DNA from: Gemmatimonadaceae bacterium
GTDB lineage: Bacteria > Gemmatimonadota > Gemmatimonadetes > Gemmatimonadales > Gemmatimonadaceae
Reading direction: 5' to 3'
Assembly (NCBI GenBank): GCA_025453855.1
Contig: JALOPO010000110.1
Coordinates: 1 to 6,151 of the forward strand
DNA length: 6,151 nt
Shown here: piece by piece, positions 4,965 to 6,151 of the stretch
Layout: every line of letters begins with the position of its first letter
Numbering within the stretch: position 1 is the stretch's first letter
Translations under genes and position numbers: made by a program
The notes under the pieces: model-generated
Database searches by the model: none
Told to the model about the DNA's origin: nothing
The model's input: the letters and a program-made list of their open reading frames with translations, nothing else

Positions 4965-4983
4965 CGCCCCGGGCCGCGGGGCG
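4965..4983. promoter_or_regulatory. Inverted repeat in the divergent promoter region
   Basis: CGCCCCG (4965-4971) and CGGGGCG (4977-4983) form a 7-bp dyad with a 5-nt centre, about 60 bp from the yhaM-like start and 50 bp from the exported-protein start. Its central place in the 130-bp divergent gap suits an operator, but GC-rich dyads are common by chance in this DNA. Confidence 0.25.
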
Positions 4984-5023
4984 GCGCGACCGCCATGCGG
5001 CACGGCGACACCGGAGGGCGCAT

Positions 5024-5029
5024 TATTGC
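5024..5029 (+). promoter_or_regulatory. Candidate -10 element just before the small exported-protein gene
   Basis: TATTGC, within CATTATTGCT, is the only A/T-rich patch in the 130-bp divergent spacer and lies 4 nt before the ATG. Transcription would begin at or next to the start codon, implying a leaderless mRNA. The alternative reading is that GGAGGG at 5013-5017 is a ribosome binding site, but its spacing of 16 nt is too long. Confidence 0.3.
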
Positions 5030-5033
5030 TGAC

Positions 5034-5309
5034 ATGAAGCGACTCCGCGGCCCCCTCATCGCCCTCGCGCTCATCGGCGGCGCGCTCACGCTGTTCTGGA
5101 CCACCACCATGCAGGCGCAGCGGCACGAGTGCGAGGTCTGCGTCGCCTTCGGCCCCGGTCGCAACTGCGCGAAGGCGAGCGGTCCCGACGAGGCCGAGGC
5201 GTCGCGCACCGCGCACACCACCGCCTGCGGCCCGCTGACGGGAAGCATGAACGACGCGATCGCCTGCCAGAACCGTCCGCCCGTGATTCGTCGCTGCACC
5301 ACGCGGTGA
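5034..5309 (+). CDS. Small exported six-cysteine protein of unknown function
   Basis: The 91-residue protein begins with a basic start (MKRLRGP) and a hydrophobic stretch at residues 7-22, ending near TTTMQAQRHE. This could be a cleaved signal peptide with an AQA-like site around residues 27-29, or a membrane anchor. The mature part contains six cysteines: C33 and C36 in CEVC, C45, C65, C78 and C88. An even number of cysteines outside the membrane suggests three disulfides. The pattern ECEVCV, a central acidic-Ala segment ending TTACGPL, an IACQN block and a final C resembles a family of hypothetical proteins I recall in other GC-rich bacteria, but I cannot name it or give a function. No lipobox is present. 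The stop lies 10 bp before the CatE-like gene, so the two are probably cotranscribed and may be translationally coupled. Confidence 0.8.
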   Translation: MKRLRGPLIALALIGGALTLFWTTTMQAQRHECEVCVAFGPGRNCAKASGPDEAEASRTAHTTACGPLTGSMNDAIACQNRPPVIRRCTTR

Positions 5310-5319
5310 CGATCGGCGC

Positions 5320-6151
5320 ATGACCACGCCCCTCCCGTCCGACGCCCCGGTCGGGTTGCACCCCCCGGCCTGGCGGCTGCCGGCCGCGACGCGCTGCGGG
5401 CCGGTGCGCCTGCAGGTCGCCGACCTCGATCGTTCGATCGCGTGGTACGGCCGCGTCCTCGGCTTCGCCTGCCATGCGCGTGACGGTGCGGTGGCGGAGC
5501 TCGGCGCCCCGGGGGGCGAGGTGCTCGCGATCCTGCACGCGCACCCGGGCGCAACCCCGGTGCCGCGCGCCGGACGCGTCGGTCTCTTCCACGTCGCCTA
5601 CGTGCTCCCCGATCGGCCGGCGCTCGCGCGCTTCGCGCGGCACCTGGCCGCGCTCGGCGTGCCGGCGGCGAGTTCCGATCATGCCGTGAGCGAGGCGATC
5701 TACCTGCACGATCCCGACGGCCTCGGGATCGAGGTCTACCGCGATCGCCCACGCGACGCGTGGCGACGTGTCGGGCGCGAGCTGCACATGGTCACCGAGC
5801 CGCTCGACGTCGCCGCGCTCCTCGCCGAAGCCGACGGGGCGTGGGACGGGGCGCCGAGCGGCACGCGCGTGGGGCACGTGCACCTCTCCGTGCGCTCACT
5901 CGAACAGGTGCGCGCCTTCCACTATGCCGCGCTCGGCCTCGACGTGATGGTCTGGCGCTATCCCGGCGCGCTCTTCCTTGCCGCCGGCGGCTATCACCAT
6001 CACCTCGGCGCCAACACGTGGTCCGCCGCGGCGCCTGCTGCCGGCGAGCACGATGCACGCCTCCTCGACTGGTCGCTGATGCTGCCGAGCGCCGCCGATG
6101 TGGATGCGACGATCGCGAGCGTGCGCTCGTACGGCCACTCGGTCGAGCGCA
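5320..6151 (+). CDS. catE: CatE-like VOC-family protein, two domains, 3' end cut off by the window
   Basis: Reading from ATG 5320 gives 277 residues with no stop before the edge. There are two vicinal-oxygen-chelate modules: residues about 27-145 (VRLQVADLDRSIAWYGRVLG, GLFHVAYVLPDR, SEAIYLHDPDGLGIEVYRDR) and from about 183 (VGHVHLSVRSLEQVRAFHYA, FLAAGGYHHHLGANTWS). These blocks align closely with B. subtilis CatE, a catechol-2,3-dioxygenase of 285 residues, including the DHAVSEA motif (120-126) and YHHHLG (225-230). Candidate metal or active-site residues are H91, E138, H186, H188 and H226-H228. The missing end is probably only about 20 residues. Extradiol cleavage of catechols is the family prediction, but VOC enzymes diverge, and no other aromatic-degradation genes are in view, so the substrate is open. 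There is no strong ribosome binding site before the ATG; it follows the exported-protein stop by 10 bp, which suggests coupled translation. Confidence 0.88.
   Translation, partial: MTTPLPSDAPVGLHPPAWRLPAATRCGPVRLQVADLDRSIAWYGRVLGFACHARDGAVAELGAPGGEVLAILHAHPGATPVPRAGRVGLFHVAYVLPDRPALARFARHLAALGVPAASSDHAVSEAIYLHDPDGLGIEVYRDRPRDAWRRVGRELHMVTEPLDVAALLAEADGAWDGAPSGTRVGHVHLSVRSLEQVRAFHYAALGLDVMVWRYPGALFLAAGGYHHHLGANTWSAAAPAAGEHDARLLDWSLMLPSAADVDATIASVRSYGHSVER

Noticed and set aside
4005..5327. Second long minus-strand frame of 440 codons overlapping the yhaM-like gene
   Set aside because: Same strand but different frame from a gene with all HD ligands; its translation is repetitive Arg/Gly/Ala/Pro sequence.
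4904..5752. Upstream extension of the yhaM-like frame to 621 codons
   Set aside because: The extra residues are Arg/Ala/Pro-rich without motif and lie antisense to the exported-protein and catE-like genes. The start at 4903 gives the normal family N-terminus and length.

Overview
The window is very GC-rich bacterial DNA with short intergenic gaps and GC-rich third codon positions. The gene content fits a soil or aquatic bacterium outside the classic model phyla, and Gemmatimonadota is my best guess: an NHLRC2-like thioredoxin/NHL protein, a four-cysteine YggX relative and a small six-cysteine exported protein of a kind I recall from that lineage and myxobacteria. There is no rRNA or marker gene, so the assignment is soft. 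I see no CRISPR array, insertion sequence, tRNA, phage gene or defence system. This is housekeeping and stress-response territory with a few uncharacterised small proteins and structured non-coding elements.

Layout. Positions 43-1536 (+) encode a thioredoxin domain fused to a six-bladed NHL propeller. Positions 1670-2443 (+) encode a membrane Delta9-type fatty acid desaturase, preceded by a nested hairpin in its leader and followed by a terminator-like hairpin. Positions 2575-2853 (+, GTG start) encode a YggX-type Fe(II)-trafficking/oxidative-damage protein carrying two extra CxxC pairs. It is followed by a second hairpin that is a close, covarying relative of the first and separates it from the convergent genes.

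Positions 2990-4903 hold three minus-strand genes. In transcription order they are a YhaM-type OB-fold/HD 3'-5' exoribonuclease (4903-3887), a 70-residue zinc-ribbon protein (3657-3445) and a CspA-type cold-shock protein (3196-2990). The gaps between them (229 and 248 bp) are large enough for separate promoters and contain palindromes, a CRP/FNR-like dyad and two unusual G-run/C-run elements around a GTAGT core.

Positions 5034-5309 (+) encode a 91-residue secreted or membrane-anchored cysteine-rich protein of unknown function. Ten bases later begins a CatE-like two-domain VOC (extradiol dioxygenase-type) gene that runs off the right edge.

Taken together, several genes deal with cold or redox stress: membrane desaturation, cold-shock RNA chaperone, RNA turnover, Fe-S protection and thiol chemistry. 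The sequence does not show that they are co-regulated. The items most worth following are the twin covarying hairpins, the four-cysteine YggX, the two small cysteine-rich unknowns and the regulatory-looking spacers around the zinc-ribbon and cold-shock genes.
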